Shown in pieces: positions 22,981-34,424 of a DNA stretch of 64,000 bases (position 1 is its first letter; the number at the start of each line of letters is the position of its first letter). The notes under the pieces were generated by a model. That model was not told the DNA's origin, searched no databases, and was given only the letters and a program-made list of their open reading frames with translations. This stretch comes from Nymphaea colorata (lineage: Eukaryota; Streptophyta; Magnoliopsida; Nymphaeales; Nymphaeaceae), in assembly GCF_008831285.2 (NCBI RefSeq), contig NC_045144.1:25452872-25516871 (forward strand), given 5' to 3'. A program made the translations under genes and the position numbers.

Positions 22981-23270
22981 ACATGTGGCACAATAAATAA
23001 ATAAATATAAAGAATCATATGCCGGTCATGTGCTAGAAATAATATAAATTATTGCTGTATTTTAGTGGCATATTATTAATTTCATAGTCATCCAACAACA
23101 CGTGGATATAATGCTGGATGCCACATGCTGTTGAATTATTAAAAAAATTAATAATTTATAATATTTTTATCACAACATGAAGCATGCTATATATATATAT
23201 AGATATATATATATATATATATATTGTCCGGCATATGATTCTCTATATTTATTTATTTATGTGCCACATG
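22981..23270. repeat. Inverted repeat with about 44-bp arms
   Basis: Arms at 22982-23025 and 23228-23270 are reverse complements with about three differences. Both contain CATGTGGCAC, AATAAATAAATA and GAATCATATGCCGG in matching order. The loop of about 200 bases holds an (AT)n run at 23187-23224. Also, 22950-22985 and 23066-23108 share CATCCAACAACA as direct copies. This may be a decayed foldback element. Confidence 0.75.
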
Positions 23271-23309
23271 GGCTAAGGCCAAACAAATATTATGAACTTT
23301 TCACAAAAA

Positions 23310-23563
23310 GAAACAATGCCAAAGAGTTGGTCTATGAAGACCATCTGGCCATCAAAACTAAGTCCAATTCAATTTGGTACTAAAAACTATTTATCTTATA
23401 TTAAAGAAAAGGAGCCCTATAATTTATATTATTATTCAGTTTCTTATGAGCCCTACAAGATGGCTCTTCCAAATAGTGGCATATTTTCAGACATCTATCA
23501 AACGAAAAGAGAAAAGAAAATTAAACAATGCCAAAGAGTTTTCCTATGAAGACCATCTAGTAG
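23310..23563. repeat. Direct repeat pair, about 38 bp
   Basis: Two copies, near 23312-23350 and 23525-23562, share AACAATGCCAAAGAGTT and CTATGAAGACCATCT. Short frames in this stretch have no recognisable product. Confidence 0.7.
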
Positions 23564-23752
23564 GTAATTAATTGGTAAGACTGAAAATTAATTTTTTATA
23601 TAAGATGAATATTTTTTTTAAATTTACATGTTCAATTTTTTTTAAAAAAAATTTCCACCTCTACAAACATGGGCTCAGCACTAATTCCAATACAATATTG
23701 GGATAAACTCCTCACCAATGCTAAGTCATTCATTGAAAGCGATGGTCAGGAT

Positions 23753-24485
23753 TAAGCCTGGGCACCGGGCCGGGCCACCACCGGGTACCCGGCCCGACTT
23801 GGGCTCGGGCCTGGGCCTTGAAATTTTGAGTTTCGGGCTTTTTTTTTCGGGCCCAGCCCGGCCCGGTAATTAACGGGTCGGGCTCGGGCCTTCGACTGTG
23901 ATTATCGGGGGCCCGACAACAAATTTATTTATTTTTTTCAAAAATAAATGGAGTTAGGGGGTTATGGTTTTCTTCCTCTTCTTTTCTTTGTTTTGATGAG
24001 GACCAAAATAGGTGTTTGAGGTTACAAACTTTCATAGACTCAAGGAGGGCGGGCGAAGAGCGGCAGCGAGGAAGGGGCTTGCTGGAGGAGGAGGCGTTAG
24101 GCGAAGGCGGAGGAGGAGCAGACATGGGGCGAAGGCGGAGGAGGAAGTGTTGGGCAAAGGCGACAGAGAAAGAAGGCCATGGAAAGTCCGTTGTAGCCGG
24201 CAGAGGTTGGTGGTGGGAAGTGGATGACGGCGGCTGGCTTCCATTGCCCAGTTTCATATTGACTCTTTTCGATATTGGGGTTAGGGTTGAGAAGGGTTAG
24301 GGTTTTCAGAAACTTAAAAAGAGGAAAAAAATGAAGAAAATGAAAGCTCGGCCCAACCCGCCCAAAAGCCCGGTCCAACCTACCCGGCCCGTTAATAATC
24401 GGGCCGGGCTGGGCTGGGCTGGGCCTCGGGCTTTGATTTATGCCCGAGGCCCGATATTGCATGGGCCCGACCCCGCCCGTTTCTA
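23753..24485. mobile_element. GC-rich hAT-like element without a clear TSD
   Basis: 733-bp segment standing out from AT-rich flanks. The left end reads TAAGCCTGGGC, identical over 11 bases to the reversed right end of the hAT-like element at 47990-49055. The right end, reversed, is TAGAAACGGGC. Subterminal regions are full of CGGGCCGGGC-type motifs in both orientations and the middle is rich in GGAGGAGG and GGCGGAGG. No 8-bp target-site duplication matches (GTCAGGAT against ATATACTG). Open frames in it are low complexity, so I do not call a gene. Confidence 0.65.
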
Positions 24486-24668
24486 ATATACTGAATACAA
24501 ATGCAAGAAAAATGAAAACTATGCAAAATTATTAAACATTTAAAAGCTGAAACGAGGTAGTCTCGAATCCGCCACTAAGCTGTTCTCTCAAAAGATGAAA
24601 AATAATGTTCTCATAAAATATAACCCTGCTGTTTCCACTCTACTTCAAGAATAGTCTCTAGACACTTT

Positions 24669-24866
24669 ATTTTTCTTTATATTTGATTTACGGGAGGTTT
24701 ATCTTTCTCTATGTTTGATTTATGGGAGGCCGTTAATATTGATGATCGTGATAATATCGATATTGATTTTTCTTTATGTTTGATTTACTGGAGATTTATT
24801 TTTCTCTATGTTTGATTTATGGGAGGTCCCTTGATATTGACGATCGTGATAATATCAGTATTGATG
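24669..24866. repeat. Two-copy tandem repeat, about 98 bp
   Basis: Copies at about 24669-24766 and 24767-24866 share TCTCTATGTTTGATTTATGG and CGATCGTGATAATATC, with scattered changes. Confidence 0.8.
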
Positions 24867-24909
24867 ATTGTGCCAGAGATGAGTTAAAGGGGAGGAGATG
24901 GCTTAGAAT

Positions 24910-25070
24910 CAGGGGTGGAGGGGGCTTTGATTCTTTGAGGCCCCTTAAAATTTAAAATCTTTGTAAATTTATATATAAATATACAAAATTTTAGTTTAAT
25001 GTATATAAAAAATTTTAAAATTCCTATTTCAACCCTTATTAAAATTTTGTAAAATCTGTCTCCGCCCCTA
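24910..25070. mobile_element. Small hAT-like MITE candidate
   Basis: About 161 bp, bounded by CAGGGGTGGAG on the left and, reversed, TAGGGGCGGAG on the right, with an AT-rich middle. Ends of this kind are common in plant hAT MITEs. The flanking octamers do not match, so the call is tentative. Confidence 0.4.
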
Positions 25071-25171
25071 CACAAAACTAATACTAATATTTCATTATTT
25101 AATAAATAGACCTTTCGGTTCTAATGCTTTATCAGTTAGTTATCACTTATCAGTAGTTATCTTCCAAGCAA

Positions 25172-25426
25172 GTGACCATTGGCTCATTGAAATGGTTGTT
25201 TTACTTCCAAGTCGGCGCCTCCAACGGAACGATAACACCTTTGCTTCTGGTTTTCTTCTTCTCTTCTTCTCCATCTGTTACAGTTCGTGTTGCTGCTGCA
25301 CGTTGGAGTCGCTCGCGGACGTGCTGCGCAGACTCAGACGCAGACTTAGAGCCGATCTTAGACGCCGTCCCTTGCTTCAATTCCACCATTGGTATCGAGC
25401 TTTGTTTGTCGAATTCGAGTAAGTGA
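25172..25426 (+). other. GC-richer island, possible first exon of an unknown gene
   Basis: This stretch is clearly richer in GC than its neighbours. Two plus-strand frames stay open (from 25172 and from 25192), one with a hydrophobic run that could be a signal peptide. TCGA followed by GTAAGTG near 25420 would make a good splice donor. I recognise no domain and see no matching downstream exon, so it may equally be a transposon relic. Confidence 0.2.
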
Positions 25427-25789
25427 AATCTTTCCCTGTAATGTCTGTGATGCCTACACTGTCTACCCACACAGTTATGTTAACATGCTATTTTAGATTG
25501 TAACTCTTGATGTGAAAGCATGCTAGACTCTAGCAATCTAATGCATGAAGCATGCTAGTTCCAAATTTTTTTTTAGGTTCCACTTAGTTCTATGGTTGAA
25601 TCTTTGTACCCCTGAGCCGCCCCAAGGAGACGCAAGGAGACAGAGGACAGAGTCGAACTCTGACCTAAGCATGCACAAATGTTAAGTTTTTTGGAAGAAG
25701 ATTCCTAAAAGAAAATAAAGACGACGTAAACCCTCATCAAGGATCTGACCAAAGAGCGCACAAGCTCAATATATCTGAGAGAAAGGTTA

Positions 25790-26122
25790 ATACCCCTGTA
25801 GTTTGACTGCTGTCGAAGAGCCTCTGATGCTCTTGTTCCGGCACACGCGCGAAAGCGCAGACTTCAGGGTCTGCTGCTGCATGTGCAGCACGAGAAACGT
25901 TCGCCGTCTTCCTCTTCTGCTGCAGCCGAAGAACCTACCGCTATTTTTTTTTTCTTTTCTGGCAGACTGACTGTTCGCACCCCACTCCCTTTTCAAGAAG
26001 GTCGAAATGCGAGTCAGCAAAATTCTTTTAAAATTGGGGTTTTGAGAAAATTTTCAAGAGAAAGGGATCCGCTCGTCGGTACGAGGTCCAACCGTTCCTG
26101 CCGCCTTTAACAGGGGTAATTA
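25790..26122. mobile_element. Possible TIR element, about 330 bp
   Basis: Begins with TTAATACCCCTGTA and ends with a sequence that reads TAATTACCCCTGTT on the other strand, giving imperfect inverted ends around a GC-richer interior. No target-site duplication was found and the superfamily is unknown. It could mark the outer edge of the neighbouring LTR element instead. Confidence 0.3.
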
Positions 26123-28199
26123 GACCAAGGACTAAAGATCATTTGGATCATATACGAGTTATTGATGTAAGTCCTATATGCTTATGCATTGAGGTTTTGG
26201 ATTCAAGAACCGAAATTCATTTTTTTGAATAAATGAATTTGAATATTGGGGGTTTTCAAGTTGGTTTAAAATCCTTTGTTTTGGTGTTATTTGAAACACA
26301 TAATTCTTGAGGATTTTTGAAGATTTGGAATTGAGTTCTTTGTTGTGAACTCTAGATGATGATGATCATCTTATGATAAAAATTGATTTTGAACTCTTCT
26401 TTTGTCAAATCATGTGATTTGTAGAATTCATTCTTTTGAAAGAACATAGGTTCCAAATTGTTAGAAAACATGTTGTTTTTCAAATGCACTTTGGCCAAAA
26501 GATTATGAATGCATTGCTTGTGTTTTCTTTTGAAGTTAAGTGAAGTTTACAAATTCTCATTGCAATATGACTTGGTCACTTTTTGCAACTTAAATTTGAA
26601 TCACTTAATTTCTTGAGAATGTGCATGTGGTGCCATTGATTTTGAGTGAAAGTGAATGCATGAAACGAGAATGGAAACTATATGGAACATTCATTCTTCT
26701 CTCTCTCATAATCCATCAAGATTCATTCATATGAAACATACATTCTTCACTCCCTCATAATCTCTCAAAGTCCGTATTGCACGTCATACAATCTATACAT
26801 GAAGATTGATTAAAATGTAGGACTTTCTCTATATGTGCTCATTATATGATTAAGCACATGAATTAGAGATGTAGTCCATAAGCTTGAGGCTTGACATAAA
26901 ATTATCAAAATGATGAAAATATATAAATGATGTCAAGTTCAATCTTTGAAACGGATGGGAGACATGGATGACGTCCACTTTTGTCTCAAAATAGCTAAAA
27001 ATCAGACCTTGTGTTGATTTAAATAGCTGAAAATTGTGGACATTGATTCCAATAAGGACTTGTTTCTTAGATAGAAACAATGAGTTTTTCAAATCTATTC
27101 AAATTCCAGATTTCGTAGTAATGAAATCATCAACTCCTTTGGATGATTCTAGGATGGTTGGTATTTCAAATACGTAAATTTTGATATTCTTAAACCAATT
27201 CCTATAAAACATGGTCTGATTTCAACAACATACATACATCTTACGTATGGGTTTGCTGAAATTAAGTAAAAATGAAATGAAAGTAATTTATAATCTTGCA
27301 CTAGAAAAATCAATAAAAATGGCCAATTTCCTTAAAGACCGGTTTGGAAACATGTTCCAACCTGATTTTAAGGGAGGAATGTAATTTTTGACAAGAAATC
27401 AGATGCATATATATATGTACATATATAACAATGTATACATATACGTACCTTACTTTTCAAAATGAAATTTTATCAAGGGACCGCATGACTCATGAATCAT
27501 GATGATTCATGGCTGGGTTCTTTTATGTAGGAAGATTGAGAACTTGTTTCAAATCTTCCCTACTACCCTTGATTAATTAAATTGAAAGACATGAATCAAA
27601 ATGACTGTGAATAAGAAAGAAAATAAAACAATACTCAAGCTTATTCGTCCATCATTTCGCCACGCAAGGGTGGATCACATTCATAAAAAACGTATCCATC
27701 CCTTATAGGCATTTTCATCATACGTGATGTAGCAAAATCACTTTCTCACCGTGGGATTCTCTCATGGTAGGGAGTTCAAAATGGTATTAAGTTGGTTCCT
27801 TTGAAAGGGACGTGGCCTTGGGGCCCATTTCGAAATTTGATACTTGGGTTCATATTTAAGAAAAACCGACATATGCATGCATTATGCATTAACATGTACA
27901 TTGAAGCGTAGGTTTCCCTTAGCTGGACATCATTCCCAGCCGTAAGCAAATGAAAATAAACCCTCCCACGAATTGTTGGAATTAAAATAAATCAACAATA
28001 AGCTAAAGTAGAAGAGAAGTGAGTTAAGATCACCTACCTTGCGGTCGGTCTTGATGTTTGTCTTTCGTCTTCACTTGTTTTCTAACCCAAGCAATCCTAA
28101 GCAAGAATCCAACCGTGGATTCAAGCTTAGCAAAGCTAGAATAAGAAATAGCTTGCTTGCTGGAATTTGGAGTGGTAAAGAGGGCTTCTCACCACGAAA
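26123..28199. other. AT-rich sequence, probably LTR downstream part and flank
   Basis: No gene recognised on either strand. The sequence follows, on the minus strand, the LTR promoter region described for 28200-29800, so part of it is probably R/U5 of the same 3' LTR and the rest is host flank. I could not find the LTR end (a TG on the plus strand next to a 5-bp duplication). Confidence 0.35.
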
Positions 28200-29800
28200 A
28201 TCCTAAGTAAGGGTTCACTTAAGCACCCTAACTTAGCAAAATCAATGGGGAGAATAGAAGAAAGTGAAGAAGAGAATGGGAGAAAAAGGGGAAGGGGGCT
28301 TGGACGAACCTCTTCTCTCTTCCTTGGCTTCTCCCTCCTAGCTCCTTGGCTGCAGCAATTTGATAGAATGCTCCAAAATTTCGTCCTCCCCCTTAGTGGC
28401 CAAGGGGAGGTTTATATAGAGGAGGAGGTGGGTTCAACCACCTTCTTAACTCACCTTGGGAACTTACTTAAGACCTTGGGGACTTGTAAAATGAGTTAAA
28501 TAGACTTTAAAGGCTCTAATTGACCATTTCTCAGCCCATTTCCACGAGCTAGGTGGGCTGGGCTAGGTTTGGTCAACTTGGGTTCAGACCTAGGTGACCA
28601 TTTTGACCAAACTTTTGGACGAAAATGCCCTTACACAGGGTTTTGCCCTTATTTTATACTATTTATTTTTTTTTTGTTTGAAATCGAGCTTATAAGGTTA
28701 AAACCTAGTTACTAAGCTCCAAATGCCATTGAATTATGATAATTAAATTTAAATTTTAATAAATTTAAAAATTTTATCAAATTTGGTTCGAAAAGGGTAT
28801 TTTCGTCCAAAACTTGATTGAAAATGGATTTCAACTGAATCAAACTTTCACTTGAGAAATTCAATTTAAATTTGGTATTTGATTCAAGCATTTGACAAAT
28901 TCAAATGTTTATTTGCCTTTCATAAACCATTTTAGGCTTTTTAATCTTAAGTTGACCGCAGAAGGGCAAAATTGTCCAAATTGATCAATTTCTACCAATT
29001 GACCAAAGTCAAAGCTCATTTGCAAGTAGTTTGACTTTATTTGAGGTAATTTGATAAATTTGGGTCAAGAAAGCTCTTAATTGAGCTAAATTGTACTTTG
29101 ACTGAGTTTAGTCAAAGTGGGTTTGGTTCGGTCAAAGTCTATTTTCGTCCATTAATTGGATCATGAGACAGACTTACGTTTTGACTATGTTGAGCCCATT
29201 GTGACCGAACCTAGCTGGAATTGGCACCACATTTGAGTGCACCCGGGTCAAACCTACTTGGATTAAGTAGGTTAGGTGAGTTTGACCAGTCTAGTAATTG
29301 CTTCCTTGGAAATGATTTTTTTCTTTAAGGAGGATCTGGTTAAAGAAGAGAGAGAGACATAAATGTCTCTCTTTTCCTAGGTTTCTCCTTTATTTCTTCT
29401 TGAAAATGACTTTTCTTCAATTAATTTGAGAGAAAATATTTATTTATTATTTTTTTTTGACATGGAGGGGGCATGGCCCCTGGGGAGGGCTCTTGACCAC
29501 ACGGGCTAGGTGGGGCCCACACGTGGGTCCCACGTAGCATTTTAGACTGAATTAGATCCAATTCTTGGATCTAAGTCAAAATTTGCATTTTGTAATTGGA
29601 TTTGGATTTCAAATGACATTTGCAATTGAATTTGGACTCGTAATCCTGCATTGGGATTCGTGTATCGGGTTAAATTCACGATTTGAATCTAATTGTTCTT
29701 TAGATTCGAAATTGGCTTTGAAATTGCAAATTTTCACAATTCTTTTGTGAAATTTTCACATTGCTTCAAGTTTGATGTGGAAAAATTTGGGGTGTTAACA
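28200..29800 (-). mobile_element. 3' LTR (U3 side) of the Ty3/gypsy element
   Basis: On the minus strand the LTR starts at 29800 with TGTTAACACCCC directly after a polypurine tract, the normal junction of internal region and 3' LTR. About 1.4 kb further on, TATATAAA at 28411-28418 is a good LTR promoter TATA box. The inner boundary is well supported. The outer end is unresolved and may lie as far down as about 26.1 kb. The 5' LTR that would allow comparison is not in the sequenced part. Confidence 0.6.
28411..28418 (-). promoter_or_regulatory. TATA box in the 3' LTR
   Basis: The minus strand reads CTATATAAACC within a purine-rich context, the best promoter-like motif in the LTR. Transcription from it would run leftwards out of the element into host sequence. 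Confidence 0.45.
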
Positions 29801-29815
29801 GATGCCCCTCTTTGT
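29801..29815 (-). other. Polypurine tract
   Basis: The minus strand reads ACAAAGAGGGGCATC immediately before the LTR start TGTTAACACC. It would prime plus-strand DNA synthesis in a retrotransposon. Confidence 0.6.
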
Positions 29816-30859
29816 TGTTAAGCAAATTGAATAATTTGCTTAATAGCAAAGATTCACGCACCAAATTTTTGCAAATCGTTTGGAAAATCCATTTTTCAAA
29901 TGATGTTGAACCATCCTCGCTCGAGGGGAAATGCTAAGCATAGACCTGAAATAAGAAGATCTTTCTCCATCTCATTGGAGACTTTGTAGAGGAATTAATG
30001 TTGGTTGAAAAATTTTGTAATTGTGAAAGTTTTTGCATTTGATGCTTTGAGAAATTTGCCTTCGATGCCTTCTAAACCATTGGCAAGTGCTTTTCTCTTC
30101 TTTTACTTAATTTTTCACATACTCTCTTTTGCTTTTGAATTTTGATTTTCTTTTTGAGCCACCCTTCACTCTTGGGAGAAATTCCTCACCACCCCAAAAG
30201 CTACTACGGAGTTCCACCGCTTTGGCGGTTTTGTGTAGTTTGCTTTGTGTAATATCAAGTCTATCGGGCTTTCTTCTGAACCCTTGTAACAAGCTTTGGG
30301 CCGGTAACTCCTAGACCAGTTGGCCTCAGGGTACCAAATGTAAAACACTCCCCGGGCTTACTTGCTCGAATTCAGAAGGCTTTAGGAGACTTAATATAAG
30401 CAAAATGTTCATGGATTGCTTTTTAGCTTCACGGCGTAAGCATAGGTCATATGCCCACCCGCGCCTGCTGAGCTTTGAACCAGAGGAACAACTACACTCA
30501 CCCCGAGCTCATTGCTCAACTCATTTCGCTTGATAGCTTTTTCTAGCATCTTGCCAAGGTCTTTTAGGTGACAAGACTTTTTCTTATGGCATCTCATGCT
30601 AGACCTTTACAAATGCCGATTGTCGGGACCAACATTAATTACTATACATAAGTCCCTCAATGTCTGTGAAATTTCTTGCCTATTTCAAGACGATGCCCTT
30701 GCAATTGTCTTCAAGACATGGGTTGAGTTTGAAAATTTTGATGCATTTTTGAAACTTTTCCCTAAGGGATACCATGCCCCTTAGTTGGTTTGAAAATTGT
30801 TACAAACGTGCTTATCAAAGCATAACTATTTTGAATTTTTTTTTTTTTGAATTGCAAAT
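29816..30859 (-). mobile_element. 3' untranslated region of the Ty3/gypsy element
   Basis: About 1 kb between the integrase stop and the polypurine tract. Frames in it are short, on both strands, and resemble nothing known. Tat-lineage elements often have long untranslated regions here. Confidence 0.5.
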
Positions 30860-32104
30860 TCAAGTATAGAATTTTTTGAGATGCAAAGCATTAATTGGAT
30901 CGGGGATTTCAACCCCATCGGCATCAATCAGTCGATAAGAATTGTGAGGTAGAACCTCTTTGACAACATATGGTCCTTCCCAGTTCGGCGCCCATTTTCC
31001 TTTGGGTCTACTCCTGAGTGGAACTATGGATCTTAAAACAAGATCATTTACCTGAAATTTTCTTTCAATGACTGATTTGGCATAATGTCGGGCGACTCTC
31101 TTACGATAGACTTCGGCATGCTCTGCCGCTTGTAGTCTTTTCTCGTCTAAGAGGTCTAATTGAGTAAGTCTCTTTTTTTGGTATTTGTTAATTGGGAGTT
31201 CAATGAGAGCAGCAAATTTCATTGCTGGTTTTTGGACATGTAATGGAAGGACAATTTCCGTTCCATATATTAATTCTGCTGGTGTAGCATTGGTGGGTGT
31301 CCGAATTGTGGTTCGATACGCCCAAAGTGCATTGTGCATTTTCTCGTGCCAATCTCGGCCTGTTTCAACTGTCCTTTCTAAGACACGAATCAAAATCTTG
31401 TTGGTTGCTTCTGCCTGACCATTACCTTGAGGGTAATATGGGGCAGAAAAGTGATGTTGTATTTTGTGTTTATGACAAAGATTGCGCATTTTCTCATTTT
31501 GAAATGAGTACCGTTATCAGAAACGATATCATGCGGGATGCCAAATCTACACAAAAGATTTTTATGAATGAAGGACACTACGTGTTGTCCTTCGACTGTT
31601 TTTAAAGTGATCGCTTCCACCCATTTGGTGAAGTAATCTGTAGCTGCAAGAAAATACCTGTGTCCATTTGAGGCAGGTGGATTGATTGGACCGACTACGT
31701 CGAAGGCCCACATGGAGAATGGCCATGGTGAGCTGACCGAATGAAGGTACGCTGCTGGAGCATGAATTGATGGTGCATGCAACTAACATTTGATGCATTT
31801 CTTGACAAATTGGTGACAGTCTCTTTGCATTGTGGCCAATAGTACCCTGCTCTGACTATCTGCTTGACGAGGGTCTGATACCCTACATGTCCCCACAAAT
31901 TCCTTCATGGGCTTCTTGAATGACTTCTAGTGCCTCATTTGCATCGAGACATCTAGCATATTCTGTGTTGAATCCTCTTCTGTATAGGATGTCGGCTAGA
32001 ATGAAATATCTTGAAGACATGTGTCTCAAACTCTTTGCTCTTTTCGAGACATTTCTGGTGGAAGTGTTCCAGTTTGGAGAAAATCCTTGATGTTCTGATA
32101 CCAT
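30860..32104 (-). pseudogene. Ty3/gypsy integrase (frameshifted)
   Basis: Integrase part of the polyprotein, in pieces. The zinc-binding N-terminus is recognisable near 31800-31960 (HEGICGD.., then GHVGYQTLVKQI). The catalytic core has its first Asp in AFDVVGPI (about 31700), the second in VSDNGTHF (about 31520) and the Glu in GNGQAEATNK (about 31415), so the D-D-E triad is intact although split between frames. The C-terminal part, an unbroken 209-codon frame (30860-31489), has WEGPYVV and ends LKKFYT with no chromodomain, unlike chromoviruses. The protein would insert the cDNA copy into the genome. Breaks near 31480 and 31780-31900 show the copy cannot make a full integrase. Confidence 0.93.
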
Positions 32105-32954
32105 GGTGTTTCTCTACTTTCTGCTTGCAACACCTGTTCTGGTATGACAAAAGATGGTTGTTCGAGTCTTCCAACTTCAAAAGATCTGATAGATTCTCCA
32201 GGTTTGAAGGCAATGGTAGAGCCTAAACTGGCTAAACCGTCTGCTATTGGGTTAAATTCTCTTTTGACATGTAAGAGTTGACATTCCTCGAACTGTCTTA
32301 AGAGGGAAGCTGCTAACTCTTGATATGGGATCAATTTTGATCTTTGACTTGCCAATCTCCATTGACCTGACTGACAGCCAAGAGAGAATCTCCAAAAATG
32401 CGAACTCTCTGCACTTTAAATTTGAGCAACATTTTGAGTCCTTGGATTAGGGCCTCGTACTCTGCCATATTATGCGTGCAGGAAAAATTCAATTTGAGAG
32501 AGTAAGGAATCATTTCCCTTTCTGGTGTAATGAAAAGTATCCCAATGCCTGCCCAAGTTGTGCTCTTAGATCCATCAAAGTACATCTCCCAAATCGGCTC
32601 TGGTTCAGTTGTCAGGATTTGCTCATCTGGAAAATCATCATTTGTTCTAATTTCTTCATATAGAGGAAAATCTGCCAATTGGTCTGCAATGGCTTGCCCC
32701 TTGATTGATTTTTGTGACACATATTCCAAATCATATTGCATCAGCAAAACCTGCCACTTTGCTATCCTTCCATTCAGAAATGGCTGTTCGAGGATATATT
32801 TGAGTGGATTAAGTTTGGATAAAATTTTAACTTCACAAGCCAATAGATAATGCCTTAATTTTGACACATCCACACCAAGGCTAAGCAAGTTTTTTCCATG
32901 TGCGAGTAGTTCTTTCATACTGCACAAATGTCTTACTGATGTAATAAATGGCAT
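32105..32954 (-). pseudogene. Second (additional) RNase H domain and linker
   Basis: After the first RNase H the polyprotein carries a second RNase H-like domain. Its catalytic Asp is in YFDGSKS, the Glu in AEYEAL and the next Asp in GDSLLAV (about 32350-32600). A duplicated RNase H between the normal RNase H and integrase is a hallmark of Tat-lineage Ty3/gypsy elements. A frameshift near 32340 leads into the linker (PIADGLASLG). The part up to 32954 also holds the end of the first RNase H and connection (KWQVLLMQYDLEY). It would degrade RNA in RNA/DNA hybrids or act structurally. This copy is not functional. Confidence 0.85.
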
Positions 32955-34160
32955 GTTCTATTCGGCATCCTTCTTCATATTGAGCCAGAAATCCACCACA
33001 GGCTGAATCGTTAACTGTGATGTAAAGGAGTAGAGGTTCCCCTAAAATTGGAGGTTTTAAAATTGGTGGGCAAAGAAGATACTTCTTGATCTTTTCGAAT
33101 GAGGCTTGACATTCATGCCCCCATTCAAATTTGACTCCTTTCCGCAGTAAATGGTTGAAGGGTTCGCATCTCATGGCGAGATTAGATATAAACCTTCTGA
33201 TTGATTGAATTCTGCCTTGCAAGCTGCGTAGCTCCTTAAGATTTGTTGGGGGTGACATTTCGATGATCGCCTTTGCTTTGGAAGGATCCATCTCGATTCC
33301 CTTTTGGCTGACCATAAATCCCAAAAGCTTACCGGATTCCACACCAAATACACATTTTTGTGGATTCAATCTAAGTTTGTATTGTAAGAGTCTATCAAAA
33401 ACTTGAGAGAGAATGTTGATGTGATTCTCCCTTGTTTTGACTTAATTAGTAGATCATCTACATATGCATCCATGATTTGATGCATTTGGTCATGAAAAAT
33501 AGCTGCCATAGCCCTTTGATATGTTGCCCCAGCGTTCTTCAAACCAAATGGCATTACTGTATAGCAGAAGGTACCCATGGGGTTGTAAATGATGTTTGGC
33601 TTGATCTTGAGCTGCCAACTTAATTTGGTTATAACCAGAATATCCATCCATAAAGGAGAACATAGCGTGACCTGCGGTACTGTCTACCAACAAGTCAATG
33701 TTTGGAAGTGGGTAGTCATCCTTTGGTGTAGCCTTATTCAAATCTCTGAAATCGATGCAGAGCCGAATTTTGCCATTTTTCTTTGGACTACCACAATGTT
33801 TGCTAACCATTCAGGATAGTCGATTGTTCGGATGAACCCTGCCTTTAGTAGGTCTTCCAGGCCTTCCTTAACTTGCCCCTCAAGACGAGGGTCTAGTTTC
33901 CTCAACTTTTGTTTGATTGGCTTGCATTCTGATTTCAATGGTAGTCGATGCTCGACTAATTTTGTATCAAGTCCTGGCATGTCCTCATAAGTCCACGCAA
34001 AGGCTTCTTGATGCTTTTTGAGGAAATCTATCAACTCTTTTCTTTCTTCTGCTGAGAGACTTGTTCCAATTTGCAAAATCTTTGGACTCTCTTCCGTGCC
34101 AATGTTAATTTCCTCAATCGGATCATTAATCAGAGGTGACGGTTGATCTTGCTTTCTCAT
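32881..34160 (-). pseudogene. Ty3/gypsy reverse transcriptase and first RNase H (frameshifted)
   Basis: Reverse transcriptase domains appear in order in three frames. 33738-34160 holds the N-terminal part (HRLPLKSECKPIKQKLRK, LLKAGFIR). 33490-33810 has RLCIDFRDLNKATPKDDYPLP and FMDGYSGYNQI. 33366-33647 has FGLKNAGATYQRAM and the catalytic YVDD at 33453-33464. 32881-33369 has NPQKCVFGV, LLGFMVS and the thumb and connection, then the first RNase H (LYITVNDSACGGFLAQYEEG). The enzyme would copy the element RNA into DNA. At least four frameshifts break it. Confidence 0.96.
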
Positions 34161-34424
34161 TTGGATGAACTCTGGACATTCGGCCTCTGTGAGTTCTGGA
34201 TTTATCTCCTTAAAAGCTTTTGATGTTGATCCTCAAATGCCATCCTAAAGATTGTAAAGAAGTTAGATGAAATTTGAGACATTGTATATGGAAGTAATTT
34301 GCATTTGTCATTGTATTTTTGAAGGTATTACAAAATGAAGACACTTGGTCTATTTGAGTACAATGACGACAAAATGACAAAATGATGGCGGATTTGTTGA
34401 TTCAAATTGATGGTGAACATCCGC

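Noticed and set aside
24097-24462. Overlapping frames on both strands in the GC-rich element
   Set aside because: They are low complexity (Pro/Ser-rich or Gly/Arg-rich) and lie inside a hAT-like element with CGGGC-rich subterminal repeats. No domain is recognisable.
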